Shown here: positions 40,356-50,068 of the stretch, one piece after another
How the letters are laid out: each line of letters opens with the position of its first letter
Numbering within the stretch: position 1 is the first letter of the stretch
Source: Gyrodactylus bullatarudis
Taxonomy: Eukaryota > Platyhelminthes > Monogenea > Gyrodactylidea > Gyrodactylidae
DNA length: 63,420 bases
Direction of reading: 5' to 3'
Assembly (NCBI GenBank): GCA_012064415.1
Contig: SSNU01000083.1
Location: forward strand, 1-63,420
Made by a program: the position numbers and the translations under genes
Notes under the pieces: generated by a model
The model's input: the letters and a program-made list of their open reading frames with translations, nothing else
Told to the model about the DNA's origin: nothing
Databases searched by the model: none

Positions 40356-40740
40356 ATTTACTTTTCTATGCTCATATTAAAATCTGGATGATTTGAGAAG
40401 AAAGCAAATCCTCACTTGACAAGAACAAAGCTACACTTTTCCTCTGTATTGGAAAGGATATTAGAGAGATGCAGGTTGAAGTGAAGAAAGAAAGAAATAA
40501 TAAAACATGATGATGTAGTTACATAGAAGATAATCATGGAATAAACAAACAAACTAAAGAAAGTTCTTTATGAAAATTAAAACATGATCTTTTACATAAA
40601 GTAAAATATCTACCAACCTCTTTGCTGACCCCAGTCTGAATGACAAAGGCAGCATATTTTTCAACTTCAAAATTTTTTCTATAAATAATAGTAATGAGAG
40701 AGTGTTAAAAGGATAAAATTTTGGAAAGTATAGTGCCATG

Positions 40741-43700
40741 TTAAGGATGTATTTTTAAACCTGGAGATGGTTTATACAGGACTAACCTTTTAATTTTTCC
40801 GGCGACAATAAGATACATGAAAATAGACAGTATGGCGTAGATGACTGCCCCAATTGATAGGACAATGGGATAAACTAGATTTTTTCCGCCAATTATGCCA
40901 GCATTAGCGATTAATATTGACTTTTTACCATTGAAGGGGTGAACAGGAAAATCTATTTGAAAGTAGAGCATTTTTAAATTTATTGACATTTTTGTTCAAA
41001 ATCAATATCCTCTATTATAGCTATAATCCAAAGGAAGTAATAGAAAAATAATGTATTTTAAGGGTTGATTCCAAAAATGACCTCCATTTTGTTTTAATGC
41101 ATTGGAATAATAATGTATTCATAAAATACATCTAGTGAATAATATAAAGATTTTTCAACCAATTTTTTCATCAGGAAATCGATTTTTTGGATCTAGATCA
41201 TGAGGCTTACATTAACAATAAGGAGGGAAGAATGTGGTATTTTTCCAAATTTTAATGTGGGTCCCATGATCTAGACTCCAAAATCTTGATCAGACTCGAT
41301 TTCTTGATTAAAAAATTCAGAATTTTGTGAAAATCATAAATTCTTATCTTCATATTAACTAGCTTTATATATTAACCGGGTAGAGTCTAAAGAGGAAAAA
41401 CAAATGCAAGTTCAAAAATAGTATTTTTAAATGTTTTTTTTTGAAAAATAATCAATTCAACTTCATGAATAGATACAAGTATATTAAAAATATTCAACAA
41501 AACTCTAAAATAGAAAGGTTTTTTTCTCATTCATAAGGTATTAAATTTTTCAGGTTACGATTTTTTCAAGGTCTTCCACGTATTTATTCATCTTAAATCC
41601 TTCAAGGGGAGACTCCTCGAGATTTTCAACATTGCACAAATGAATGATCCCAGAATAGGCCGTTTTTAAAGAGTTCACTCTGTATTGAATACGGACGTAA
41701 TTTTCAACGGATACTCCTAACTTATTAGCGACAGCACACAAATGAATGCAAGGATAGCCATTAATCTTGGAGAAGTTACACGAGCATTGTAGCTCACTAA
41801 AGTTGACAGTTCTTCTGAGCTCACTATTTTGATCGTGAGCAACATGAAATAGCTCGGCTTTGGAGGTGGGAAAAATTTGCAAGAAACTGGATTTCAAAAG
41901 ATTCACTCCAATCAAGGATTCCATAAACGGAGAGAGTTCACTTTTAATCTTGGAGTAAACATTATGTCTTTCGGAAAATTTAACTGATATTGAATTCATA
42001 TAGGAAATTGCGGCATTAAAAGGATGTTTTTCTTCCATCTTCAATAGGCTTTCAATGAATGATTCAGCAACGTTAGAATCTAAAATTCCATAACGACATT
42101 TGGGAAATGCAAAATGTGCCCAATTAACGACAGAAATTTCACAAATGTACTCGAAGACATATTGGTTTATAGTGGATATCTGGTTCATGATGCGTTGAAA
42201 TGATGTCTCATCTTCTGCTCTAGCTGCTTCCCATAATAAAGGCTTTATATCAACGTTGAATTTGATCTTGATATTTTTGGCCAAGTGAAAAAGACAGTAG
42301 GAATGTGCTGCGTTTGGTATTTTTGATTTTATTGCATTTATTAATCCTTTTCCTATATCAGAAAAAATTACCAAATCATCTTGGTCATTTAATGACAATG
42401 AGTTTTCAAGATCTAGGCAGAACCTTTGCCAATACTTTTCATTTTCTGATGGTACAATCGACAAGGCAATAGGAAAACTTTGGTTGTTACCGTCAACTCC
42501 TGAGGCAGCGAGAAGGAAATAATTGTAGGTATTACCCTTCACGTGACATTCATCCATAAAAATAATCGGAAGAGAGTTCTTGAAGGCTTGCACTGACGTG
42601 GAAAAACAAAGATATACAGATTCCAGTTGATTTTGAAACTTTTGCAAGTTGCAAAGGGAACTTGAATCGTTCAGATTGCACCATTCAATAAGACTCTCGA
42701 ATCTTGAATATGAGTTAAGTATTTTATTTTCTTGCGAATCTGAATTAATTTTCATTGATCTCCAGACGTTTTTGTAACAGCTGTCGATATTGAACTCCTT
42801 TTTGAGAATATTGACGACATCATTAGGACGAAAGTGCTCAATGTTTTGTCGAAACGGAGTTAATATCTGCGAAATCTTCTTCTTATTGACAACACAGCGT
42901 AAAGTTGTGCATGTGTGTGGTTGATAGGATGTTAGATATAATCGCGAATCTTTCCTTGCACTGAAACGTATAAAAGCTTCACATTCTTTACAGTTCCAAA
43001 TGTAAGCTTTTTTCGTATTCTTCTTGACTTTGAAAGACTTTTGAGTAGCAACTGAATATTCCATTACGAAATTTTTAACTTGTTCTTTCGTTTCAAAACT
43101 GAGACCGACCGTTAACGAAGACATGAATAACTAAAATTATAATCAAACTTTGAATATGTATTCAAGTATAGTTGAATATGATTGGTTTACAATTCCTCCT
43201 CATACCCCCTTTTAGCAAGGGTGCTGAATCATTGTGTACAAAGAATGAGTCAAACACATAAATTTCATTCAACCTAATTCACGTTTTCATAAAATACCCT
43301 TGAGGTCAATTTTGGAAATAAATTCTGAGGAATAGGAAATATTTCGCCTTGGGGTCATTTTTGGAATGAAAAATGAAGGAAAAGAATTGCTTTAGGTCAT
43401 TTTTGAATAAACCAAAATGAATATTGAAATTTTTTTTATCAAGTTATTTTGAATACAATCAGACAAGTATGATTTCAAAGTATTAAGCTTTCAAATAATA
43501 AAACTATTATTTAGACTTACTATAATCAATTTGAAATTCGTAATCTCCCTTTTGTAGGATATTATTCTCAGTTTGAATTATTGCATAGAGTTTAATAAAG
43601 TTGGAACTAATTGAAGGACGCATCCAAACCATGAAGGATTCATCACTTTTAAATGGGTCTGAACTGCGTTCCATAATAGATTTCGACCAATTAGGAGGTT

Positions 43701-44298
43701 TAACCGTCTTGTTAGCTACTGTTGGTGTTAAGTGACCAAATTTGCGAGATACATCAGTATCCCAGGCAATGTTTTTTTGACTCAACACTAAATTTTTCCC
43801 ATCTTTTTTCATAATGAATGTGTCATTGAAAATTGCCCTTGGATAAGCACCACAAGGAAGAATAGGCACTCCGTTAATTTCATTGTATGGATCACATTGA
43901 TTTAGGCTTGAGAGAGGAATATCTGCACCAGTAAATTGTTTTGGTTCCATAGAACTTAGGAAACTGCGATAATTTAAATTCATTCCATTAATATTGTAGT
44001 AAAGATAAACTGGTCCTTTGATATCGCTGTCGATTTTCATTGTAACAATGCATTTGCACGTACCAGTGGAATTTCGACAAGGCTTTTGTTCTTGATCAGC
44101 ACAGTTTGTATAATCAAGAGTATATTCGGATAAATTTCTATTAGCAGCAAAAGTTAGGACGCTCAATATTATGAAGAAAATGCTAGCAGCTGCAAAGAGT
44201 GGGGCTGCTTGGTTGGTGCGAAAAGAAGGTGTCCATGCTGCTAACTTTTGTTGGTAGAATGGATTACTGTGTATTTTCCGATAGTTTTCAAAGGTCAT
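40741..44298 (-). CDS. TMEM30: CDC50/TMEM30 family flippase subunit
   Basis: Two exons, 44298-43521 and 40952-40741, joined at A|AT to read YNFPVHPFNGKK, give 329 aa. Membrane spans: about 31-53 (FAAASIFFIILSVLTFA) and 288-310 (PIVLSIGAVIYAILSIFMYL). The large exoplasmic loop has the early paired cysteines, NCDPYNEI-like NQCDPY, PCGAYPRAIFNDTF, and a WMRPS segment, as in TMEM30A. CDC50 proteins are the beta subunits that P4-ATPase lipid flippases need to fold and leave the ER. The single 2.57-kb intron contains a complete MULE transposase gene on the same strand plus a family A repeat. The start codon lies 74 bp from that of the C9orf78 homologue on the other strand. Confidence 0.93.
41170..41367. 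mobile_element. Family A element in CDC50 intron
   Basis: An inverted pair: AGGAAATCGATTTTTTGG with CTAGATCATGAGGC on the left, CCCATGATCTAGACTCCAAA with GACTCGATTTCTTGA on the right, ending CTTCATATTAACTAGCTTTA, the family A terminus. The left terminus is not clear. It lies inside or next to the left flank of the MULE element. Confidence 0.45.
41550..43124 (-). CDS. MULE (Mutator-like) transposase, intact
   Basis: A single uninterrupted frame of 524 aa starting MSSLTVGLSF. The N-terminal zinc-binding DNA-binding domain (about 1-75) has C45, C48, H70 and C72 in a MuDR/FLYWCH-like spacing. The DDE catalytic core has D191 (FMDECHVKG), D256 (IFSDIGKG) and E354 (SNVAESF), with the MULE CLFH motif at 277-280. 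A SWIM zinc finger near 450-470 reads CSCNFSKINGYPCIHLC, matching CxCx(n)CxH. All expected residues are present and there are no stops, so it may be active or may have been recruited by the host. It sits in the CDC50 intron, transcribed in the same direction. Codon use does not look different from its neighbours. Confidence 0.9.
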   Translation of the reverse strand: MSSLTVGLSFETKEQVKNFVMEYSVATQKSFKVKKNTKKAYIWNCKECEAFIRFSARKDSRLYLTSYQPHTCTTLRCVVNKKKISQILTPFRQNIEHFRPNDVVNILKKEFNIDSCYKNVWRSMKINSDSQENKILNSYSRFESLIEWCNLNDSSSLCNLQKFQNQLESVYLCFSTSVQAFKNSLPIIFMDECHVKGNTYNYFLLAASGVDGNNQSFPIALSIVPSENEKYWQRFCLDLENSLSLNDQDDLVIFSDIGKGLINAIKSKIPNAAHSYCLFHLAKNIKIKFNVDIKPLLWEAARAEDETSFQRIMNQISTINQYVFEYICEISVVNWAHFAFPKCRYGILDSNVAESFIESLLKMEEKHPFNAAISYMNSISVKFSERHNVYSKIKSELSPFMESLIGVNLLKSSFLQIFPTSKAELFHVAHDQNSELRRTVNFSELQCSCNFSKINGYPCIHLCAVANKLGVSVENYVRIQYRVNSLKTAYSGIIHLCNVENLEESPLEGFKMNKYVEDLEKIVT

Positions 44299-44372
44299 TT
44301 AAATTAAACTCTCATCCAATTTTGTTTGAGTAGAAATTATAAATAAGAAAAATACATTTTTTGTTAGTGTAA
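44299..44372. promoter_or_regulatory. Bidirectional promoter CDC50 / C9orf78 homologue
   Basis: Only 74 bp lie between the two divergent start codons, so both genes must share this promoter unless leader exons lie elsewhere. I see no TATA box I would defend in this AT-rich stretch. An acceptor-like TTTGTTAG lies 5 bases before the C9orf78-type ATG. Confidence 0.5.
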
Positions 44373-45527
44373 ATGGATGATATAAAATTTAACAGAAAAC
44401 GAAAAGCTGGAAATATCAAGCCCAGAAAAGTAGCTGATGAAGATATCGAAGATGAATTGAACAAAAATTTTGGAGAATATGTAATTGACTCGGTAAAAGA
44501 AATTCAGTCTCTCCGCAAAAAACCTGCTGGTTTAAGTGTCGAAGCTCTAATGAATGGCAAGAAAGAGACATCTCTTTTAACTTTTCCTAACGCAACTAAT
44601 GACCCCTTCAAACTTGAGAATGGAGGTCTCGTCAGCATGAAAGATTTGAATAAAAAAAATTCAAATGATAAGGACCTTAAACTTACTCATAACTTCACAA
44701 CAGAAACTAACAAAAGAGATGAAGATGCTGAAATGTTAAAATATATTGAAGAAGAAATTGCAAAGAGAAAAGGAATTAAAAATGATGAAAATCAAAATCA
44801 CCGGTAATTTCTTTTCTAGATCTAATTGCTATTTAATTTTAGTAAAACTTTATCAGACAACCTTCTAGCACATGTTCCAGATGACTTAAAACCTGTAATA
44901 GGAAAACGAAATGAAGATATGCTTTCTAATCAAATGTTAGTTGGCATCCCAGAAGTAGATCTCGGTGTCGAGGCTAAAATGCGGAACATTGAAGCTACTG
45001 AAGAAGCTAAACAACGTCTTCTGAAAGAGAGAATCTTAAAAAGAAAAAAAGAAAACTTTTTACTTAATGATCTAGCCCCTTGTAATATGTCTGTGAATTT
45101 TGTACATCATAGCAGATGGAGTAAGTTATTTCAAATTTTATCTTTTTAAGATGCCATGAATATGGACAGTATGTTGGATCGAGAGGATACTGAAGATTAT
45201 TCAGATATGGTCAAATTTTTCAGTACCACAGAAGCAGAAGGTAATTTTAACTTTTTCATTTTATACTTGACTCTAATTTGAACACATTTTTTGCTAAAAA
45301 TCAAGAAATCCTTTCTTAAAAAGGCTCTCTTTACAAATAAAAATTTTAATTTTACAGCTGCAAAAAATAGAGGTGATTAAAAAATCTAATTGAAATCATT
45401 GAATAATACTTAAAAATTTATAATTTCTTCTGTTTCAGAAGAGGAAAAGAAATTCCAGGCCGAAAAGGCAACAGATTCTTTGGCTTTTCAAAAGTTTAGA
45501 GATTATTCAAAGAATAAAAAACATTAA
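44373..45527 (+). CDS. C9orf78/TLS1 spliceosome-associated protein
   Basis: Exons 44373-44803, 44843-45120, 45151-45240, 45358-45372 and 45439-45527 give 300 aa; human C9orf78 has 289. Conserved stretches: VKEIQSLRKKPAGLSVEAL, ETNKRDEDAEMLKYIEEEI with KRKGI, the block around NEDMLSNQMLVGIPEVDLG, and NMSVNFVHHSRW. The family (Tls1 in fission yeast) acts with the U5 snRNP helicase Brr2 in pre-mRNA splicing. The protein is highly charged and probably largely disordered. Introns are 39, 30, 117 and 66 nt, and exon 4 is only 15 nt. The stop lies 27 bp from the convergent Chibby stop. Exons 3-5 rest mainly on frame and splice sites. Confidence 0.85.
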
Positions 45528-45532
45528 TTTTT

Positions 45533-45538
45533 AATAAA
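45533..45538 (+). terminator. Polyadenylation signal AATAAA
   Basis: An AATAAA 5 bases after the TAA of the C9orf78 homologue. Its transcript must end inside or beyond the convergent Chibby gene's 3' end, so the 3' ends probably overlap. Confidence 0.4.
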
Positions 45539-45554
45539 TTCTATGAATTCAAAT

Positions 45555-45964
45555 TCAATTTACTCGAATTTCTCTAAGTTTTTCTAGCTCATCTAGTTGA
45601 AGATGATTTTCTGCTGTAGTTTCAGTAAGCTGTGGAGAAGAATAATAATTATGTAAACATAATTTACCATATCTAGGAGTATCTGAACCTTAACTTTCAA
45701 CAGATTATTTTCCTCTTTCAAGGAATCTATAGCAGATTCTGCTTCTCTCAAATGCTTCAGATTTATATCTTTTGGATCATTTTGTAACCACTTTCCGTCC
45801 GCGAACTCGTATTCATCTTCGCCCAACTTGGTTGTGATTTTAGATGGCAAGTTTATAGAGAAATCTTCACTTGTAGATCCATCAATCCTTGAAATGCTTC
45901 CCATAGATGAAGCTTTTCTCTTAGGCAGCTTAGGAAGGGCAAACTTTTTCTTAAAAAGGGACAT
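45555..45964 (-). CDS. CBY1: Protein chibby homologue
   Basis: Exons 45964-45668 and 45629-45555 with a 38-nt intron give 123 aa, the usual Chibby length. The N terminus MSLFKKKFALPKLPKRKASS resembles the MPLFGSTFSPKKTPPRKSAS pattern of the family. DEYEFADGKWLQ matches its conserved FENGQW segment. The C-terminal leucine coiled coil EENNLLKVKVQILLDM runs across the intron into LTETTAENHL, as in CBY1. Chibby binds beta-catenin and acts at the ciliary base in ciliogenesis. Its presence argues for an animal that has cilia or Wnt signalling. It faces a small plus-strand gene with 88 bp between start codons. Confidence 0.9.
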
Positions 45965-46052
45965 TTGTTTATAATTTGAAAAGTCAACCTATCAAATTGA
46001 TAGTATCAATCAATTAAACTCGCTAGTTGAAAATCATTAGTGGTTTGAATTT
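45965..46052. promoter_or_regulatory. Bidirectional promoter, Chibby / small membrane protein
   Basis: 88 bp separate the divergent ATGs. The segment has the direct and inverted words ATCAATCAATT and TCAAATTGAT. I identify no core promoter element. Confidence 0.45.
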
Positions 46053-46427
46053 ATGGAAAATTTGAAAGAAAAGTTCTATGAATTAAACTATGACACGAAA
46101 GTCCTTAGTCCTAAATCTCTCGCAGCAGGATTATTATTGCATGAAATCCTTAGCTTTTCGATTACTTTTGGTATATGGACCATGTGTTACCGCTTCCATC
46201 CAAAAATAGAATTAAGAAATAAATATTTGAGGAGCGCTAATATTTGGACAGAAAAGGTGATATCCAAAATTCCTGTCAGAATTCTGAGAAATCTCGACTC
46301 AAAAACTCTTATCGTGAGTGGAGTGGAATGTTTTGTCATCAGAAAGTTTTTATCACCTATTTTGGTCCCTGGCAAAATTTATCTCTCCTACAAAATAGTT
46401 GAATGTTTTTCTCAAACTGATGAATAA
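46053..46427 (+). CDS. Small unrecognised membrane-type protein
   Basis: An intronless frame of 124 aa with an ATG at its start. One clear hydrophobic segment lies at about 24-45 (LAAGLLLHEILSFSITFGIW), and a second amphipathic stretch at about 95-115 (VIRKFLSPILVPGKIYLSY). The pattern of an N-terminal helix followed by LSPILVP-type residues reminds me of mitochondrial FAM210/DUF1279 proteins, but the match is too weak to name it. Its real status is supported by its length, its ATG, its tight fit between Chibby (88 bp) and MCM2 (99 bp), and an AATAAA overlapping its stop. Confidence 0.65.
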   Translation: MENLKEKFYELNYDTKVLSPKSLAAGLLLHEILSFSITFGIWTMCYRFHPKIELRNKYLRSANIWTEKVISKIPVRILRNLDSKTLIVSGVECFVIRKFLSPILVPGKIYLSYKIVECFSQTDE

Positions 46428-46428
46428 A
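46423..46428 (+). terminator. AATAAA overlapping the stop codon
   Basis: The stop of the 124-aa gene is contained in GAATAAAAT, so the poly(A) signal and stop codon share bases. If used, the 3' UTR would be only about 15-30 nt. Confidence 0.4.
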
Positions 46429-46455
46429 ATTACATTAGTATTAAACAAAAATACC

Positions 46456-46461
46456 TTTATT
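46456..46461 (-). terminator. MCM2 polyadenylation signal
   Basis: AATAAA on the minus strand 65 bases past the MCM2 stop. It lies close to the end of the convergent 124-aa gene, so the two 3' ends are nearly contiguous. Confidence 0.4.
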
Positions 46462-46526
46462 TTGACATTTTTTGGAGGAATGTATTTTAAAATGCAACAA
46501 TCTTTCTCTTTAACGAATAATAATCT

Positions 46527-49262
46527 TTAAATTGTGTGTAAAATCATTTTCCTCTGAGCGTCATACTTGTAATGTTTAAGGAATTGTTCCGAAGTAAAGA
46601 ATGGTTTAATATTTGTAATGCTCATCTGTTTAGCCTTTTCACTTAGCTCTTTTTCGCTGACTTCAACTTGAATGTCGTCCATGGATGAAGATTGATTATT
46701 TCTTGCTCTCGTGAATGCAGCCTTTTCGTGAACACTCTGCTTGAGAATGAAGAGGAACAGGTCAATACTATCTTTTTTGTAGCTGAGATATTTTGTAAAG
46801 TTCTGACGCATTGATTTCATAACTGAGTATTTTTGAGTAGCAATAAAGGACTCAAGCATGACGCGAAGAGCCATGTTAATGTCATCGTCACAGACATATT
46901 CTCTCAAGTGCATTCTAGCATGGGCTTCAGACATTCGAATCATAGACTCTATATGTCTTACGGTAATGGGAAGAGAGCCAGTAGCCATTGATTCTCGACG
47001 AAGATCAGCGTAAGCGTTGGTAATTTTATCCTGGTCCATGTTATTCAATTTGGGACGAATACGTTCTTTCGCATAGATGATATACTTTTTAAGCAACTCT
47101 TGACTTAAAGGTTCAACATCTTTAACTGAAGCGTCACTTCTCGAATTCATAGCCCCAATTCGCTCAAGATCTTTTACAAGATTTTCTTTCTCTTCAAGTG
47201 TAATATTTGGGTGATGTCTCATATGACTACCAACGACAAATTTGGCCAGCATTTCATCTTGAACTGAATCTATAGCATCTCGTACAACACACAGGATGTC
47301 GAAACGACTTAAAATCGGTTCAGTAAGATCTACATTGTCAGAGAATATGAGACTTGGATCATATCGTCCATCGATCGGATTGGCAGCAGCGATAATCGTA
47401 CATCTAGCTTGAAGACTAGCAACAATGCCAGCTTTACTAATACTGATGCATTGTTGTTCCATAGCCTCGTGAATGGAGGTTCTATCTTGATCATTCATCT
47501 AAAGAAATTAGCAGATTAGACTTTTTCATGATGAGCGATATTAAAAAAAATTAAATACCTTGTCAAATTCATCAATAAGACAAACGCCTTTATCGGCCAA
47601 GACTAAGGCACCAGCTTCAAGAGTCCACTCTCTAGTCATAGTATTACGAGTAACATAGGCAGTAAGACCAACAGCAGAAGCACCCTGGCCTGTGGTAAAG
47701 ACACATCTTGGAGCGATCTGTTCAATATACTTGAGAAATTGGGATTTTGCGGTACCTGGATCGCCACAAAGTAATACGTTGATATCTCCTCTGATTTTAT
47801 GCTTTCCACCAGGATTCTTTGGTTCTCCGCCAAACAGAGCTAGTGCAATACCACGTTTGATTTCCTCGTGACCGTAAATGCTTGGAGCAATGCTATTGAA
47901 GATTCTATCTGAGATTTTCTTATCTCGACTCAATTTGAGAATGGTTTTTATGTCCTCGTCTGTCAGAGAATTTACAGCGAGCTTATCATCTTTTTTGAGA
48001 ACATTGTTAGCTAAAATAACAGTGGCAAACACAGGGAAACCATGTTGAGTATTTAGGGAGCCATCATAATTGTGAGTATAAATGCCAGTCAATTCAATTT
48101 CATCACCAGGCTTACAACTATCAACCAAATCATCGAGTAAGATGACATCTTTAGATCTTGGCAAGCGACCAGGAGGAACCTTTCCAGGACTCTCTTGAAT
48201 GTTAATCTTTTGATAATTCTTGTAAATTGTCTGTTCCATGTTGATTTCGAATGGGCCACCAGCCTGACAATCGGGACAAGTTGTTGGTTTAACTTCTTCT
48301 GAAGAATTATTTTGTACAAAAGGACCAATAAGGCAACTACATTTGACACAGTTATATCGAACTAGACTGAGCTGAGGCATGACACTCGATGTGCTAGTGA
48401 CAACACCTCCTGTTTTGATTAGTTGTTGCAAGTGGGTATGACGAAGACTGCGTAAATCTTCAACCAGGGGAAGATCTACTATTCTAACAAAGACACTCGA
48501 TGTGATACGATCATAGCGTGGATATCTAGTAAGAACAACATCTTTTGCACCCTCATTAAAAATTTCCAATACATAAGAGGGAGCCTCAGGTAAGAAATAT
48601 GCTAAAGCTTGTTCAGACGAAGCCAAATGTGGGTAGTCAATGTAGAGGCTTTGTTTATTCTCACGGGCCATATTATTAATTCTCTCAGCATAGACATTTT
48701 TGTCATCTTCATCAAGGAAAGTTTTAAGAAAGTTTTTGAATCGGTTTTTAATTTCCTGACGAGTGGCAGGTTGCTGGACCCATTCAATGATAGACATACC
48801 CTTCATATCTTCTAGATTTTCTATGCTTTCAATTACAGGTTCTCCTTCATCACCCTCACCACCGCCAGCAGCACGTTCAGCAATTTTGCGTCTTCGGATT
48901 GGGACAGTTTCATCTTCATCGTAGAGATCTTGAAGTAAATCTCGTCTGAGACCGCCTCTTTGATCATCATCTCGATCTCTACGCATCATAGCAAGTTCAG
49001 CATTTCTTCTAGCACTTGGACTCAAATCAGAGAATTCCTCGTGTTCATCAGCAAGCATATCTTGGTCATAGTAATCTAATTCAGGAATTGGGCGATAATC
49101 TCTTTCCATTTCATCTCCGAACAAATTTTCTCCTTCACTCTCTTCTTCATCGACTACATCATCACCGAGAATAGCACCGGACTCATCATGAAATTGTTCT
49201 TCATCGATTGTTCTATCGATTCGGCGATTATTGCCTATATCAGAGTTGTCGGGAGAAGACAT
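46527..49262 (-). CDS. MCM2: DNA replication licensing factor MCM2
   Basis: Exons 49262-47559 and 47498-46527, separated by a 60-nt intron exactly after IDEFDK, give 891 aa (human 904). The N-terminal acidic tail (about 1-130) is a histone-binding and phosphorylation region. A C4 zinc finger uses C305, C308, C329 and C332. Walker A is GDPGTAKS (about 500-507), Walker B and the MCM signature are CLIDEFDK (561-568), and the arginine finger is SRFD (about 632-635). MCM2 is one subunit of the MCM2-7 helicase ring loaded at origins. The protein is complete with all catalytic motifs. It diverges from CSN8 with 155 bp between ATGs. Confidence 0.97.
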
Positions 49263-49417
49263 AAGAATACTTTTGGTTTCAAAATTCGTTTATGACACTA
49301 TTTAAAACACACTCTATAATTTTTATAATGATTTGAATCGAAAAGAGTCTTTTAAACAGTCGCTTATTAGAATTTATTAAGCAATTTTACTGTAAATTGG
49401 ATTGACCAATAAAAAAC
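49263..49417. promoter_or_regulatory. Bidirectional promoter MCM2 / CSN8
   Basis: 155 bp between divergent start codons. ATTGG (49396-49400) and CCAAT (49406-49410) form an inverted CCAAT-box pair just upstream of the CSN8 ATG, which would suit NF-Y, but the position so near the ATG makes this only a candidate. Confidence 0.45.
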
Positions 49418-49984
49418 ATGGATTTCATATCTATAAATAATGAAAATATTGATAGCTTTATTAAAAGTCTGGAAGAGCAAGAAGCTTCAAATGGGAATCA
49501 AGATGTAATAGCCAGTCTCTTTTATTTATACGTTGCTTCTGATAAGCTTGTGCAGGCAAAATTCGCTTACAACCGACTTCCGAAAGAATCAAAAGAAAGT
49601 TTAATCGTCAACTGCGTATATAAAATCCTCGAGAAGCTCATGGTTCAAGATATACCAGGCTTTTATGCAGAAATAAGTAAAGATATTGAGTCTTCATCTG
49701 ATCCTGCTGTCAAAAATTGCGCAGAATTAATCCTGAGACTATTTAGACAACGGACTTTGAACAAAATAAAGATGGCATACTCAAATATTTTTATTGATGA
49801 CCTGTGTGCAAAATTGAATCTTTCCCCTGATAAAATACAAGAATTGATAAAATCAGAAAATTGGGAAGTTAAAGATAATTACATAATAATCCCTGAAGAT
49901 GAAAAGAATCCGGAAAATCAAATAGATAACAAAGCAATGATTTCTAAGCTTTCAGAGTTAATGTCTTTTATTGAAAATCATTGA
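49418..49984 (+). CDS. COPS8: COP9 signalosome subunit 8 (CSN8)
   Basis: An intronless frame of 188 aa (human about 209). ASLFYLYVASDKLVQAKFAY with NRLPKE matches the YLLHNDMNNARYLWKRIP region of CSN8. IPGFYAEI matches FPGIYTTI. YSNIFIDDLCAKLNLSPDKI gives the C-terminal PCI/winged-helix segment, and the protein ends LMSFIENH like the family's DYVAFLEN. CSN8 is the smallest subunit of the signalosome, which removes Nedd8 from cullins. The next coding exon on this strand begins 84 bp after its stop. Confidence 0.88.
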   Translation: MDFISINNENIDSFIKSLEEQEASNGNQDVIASLFYLYVASDKLVQAKFAYNRLPKESKESLIVNCVYKILEKLMVQDIPGFYAEISKDIESSSDPAVKNCAELILRLFRQRTLNKIKMAYSNIFIDDLCAKLNLSPDKIQELIKSENWEVKDNYIIIPEDEKNPENQIDNKAMISKLSELMSFIENH

Positions 49985-50068
49985 AAAATATATTGATATT
50001 TTCTAATATTTTTTCTTATTGAAAAATATTTTTAAAATCAAAATTCATATCTAAATCTATTTTTTCAG

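Larger units (their letters stand above)
41060..43410 (-). mobile_element. Candidate MULE element in CDC50 intron
   Basis: This region holds the transposase gene at 41550-43124. The sequence ATTCCAAAAATGACC (41068-41082) is inverted at 43353-43367 (GGTCATTTTTGGAAT), with further copies at 43304-43319 and 43395-43408. These look like terminal or subterminal inverted repeats bound by a transposase. I could not identify a 9-bp target duplication, so the exact ends are tentative. Confidence 0.45.

Noticed and set aside
40554..40739. Minus-strand 61-codon frame next to CDC50 exon 2
   Set aside because: It is downstream of the CDC50 stop with no splice link or recognisable product.
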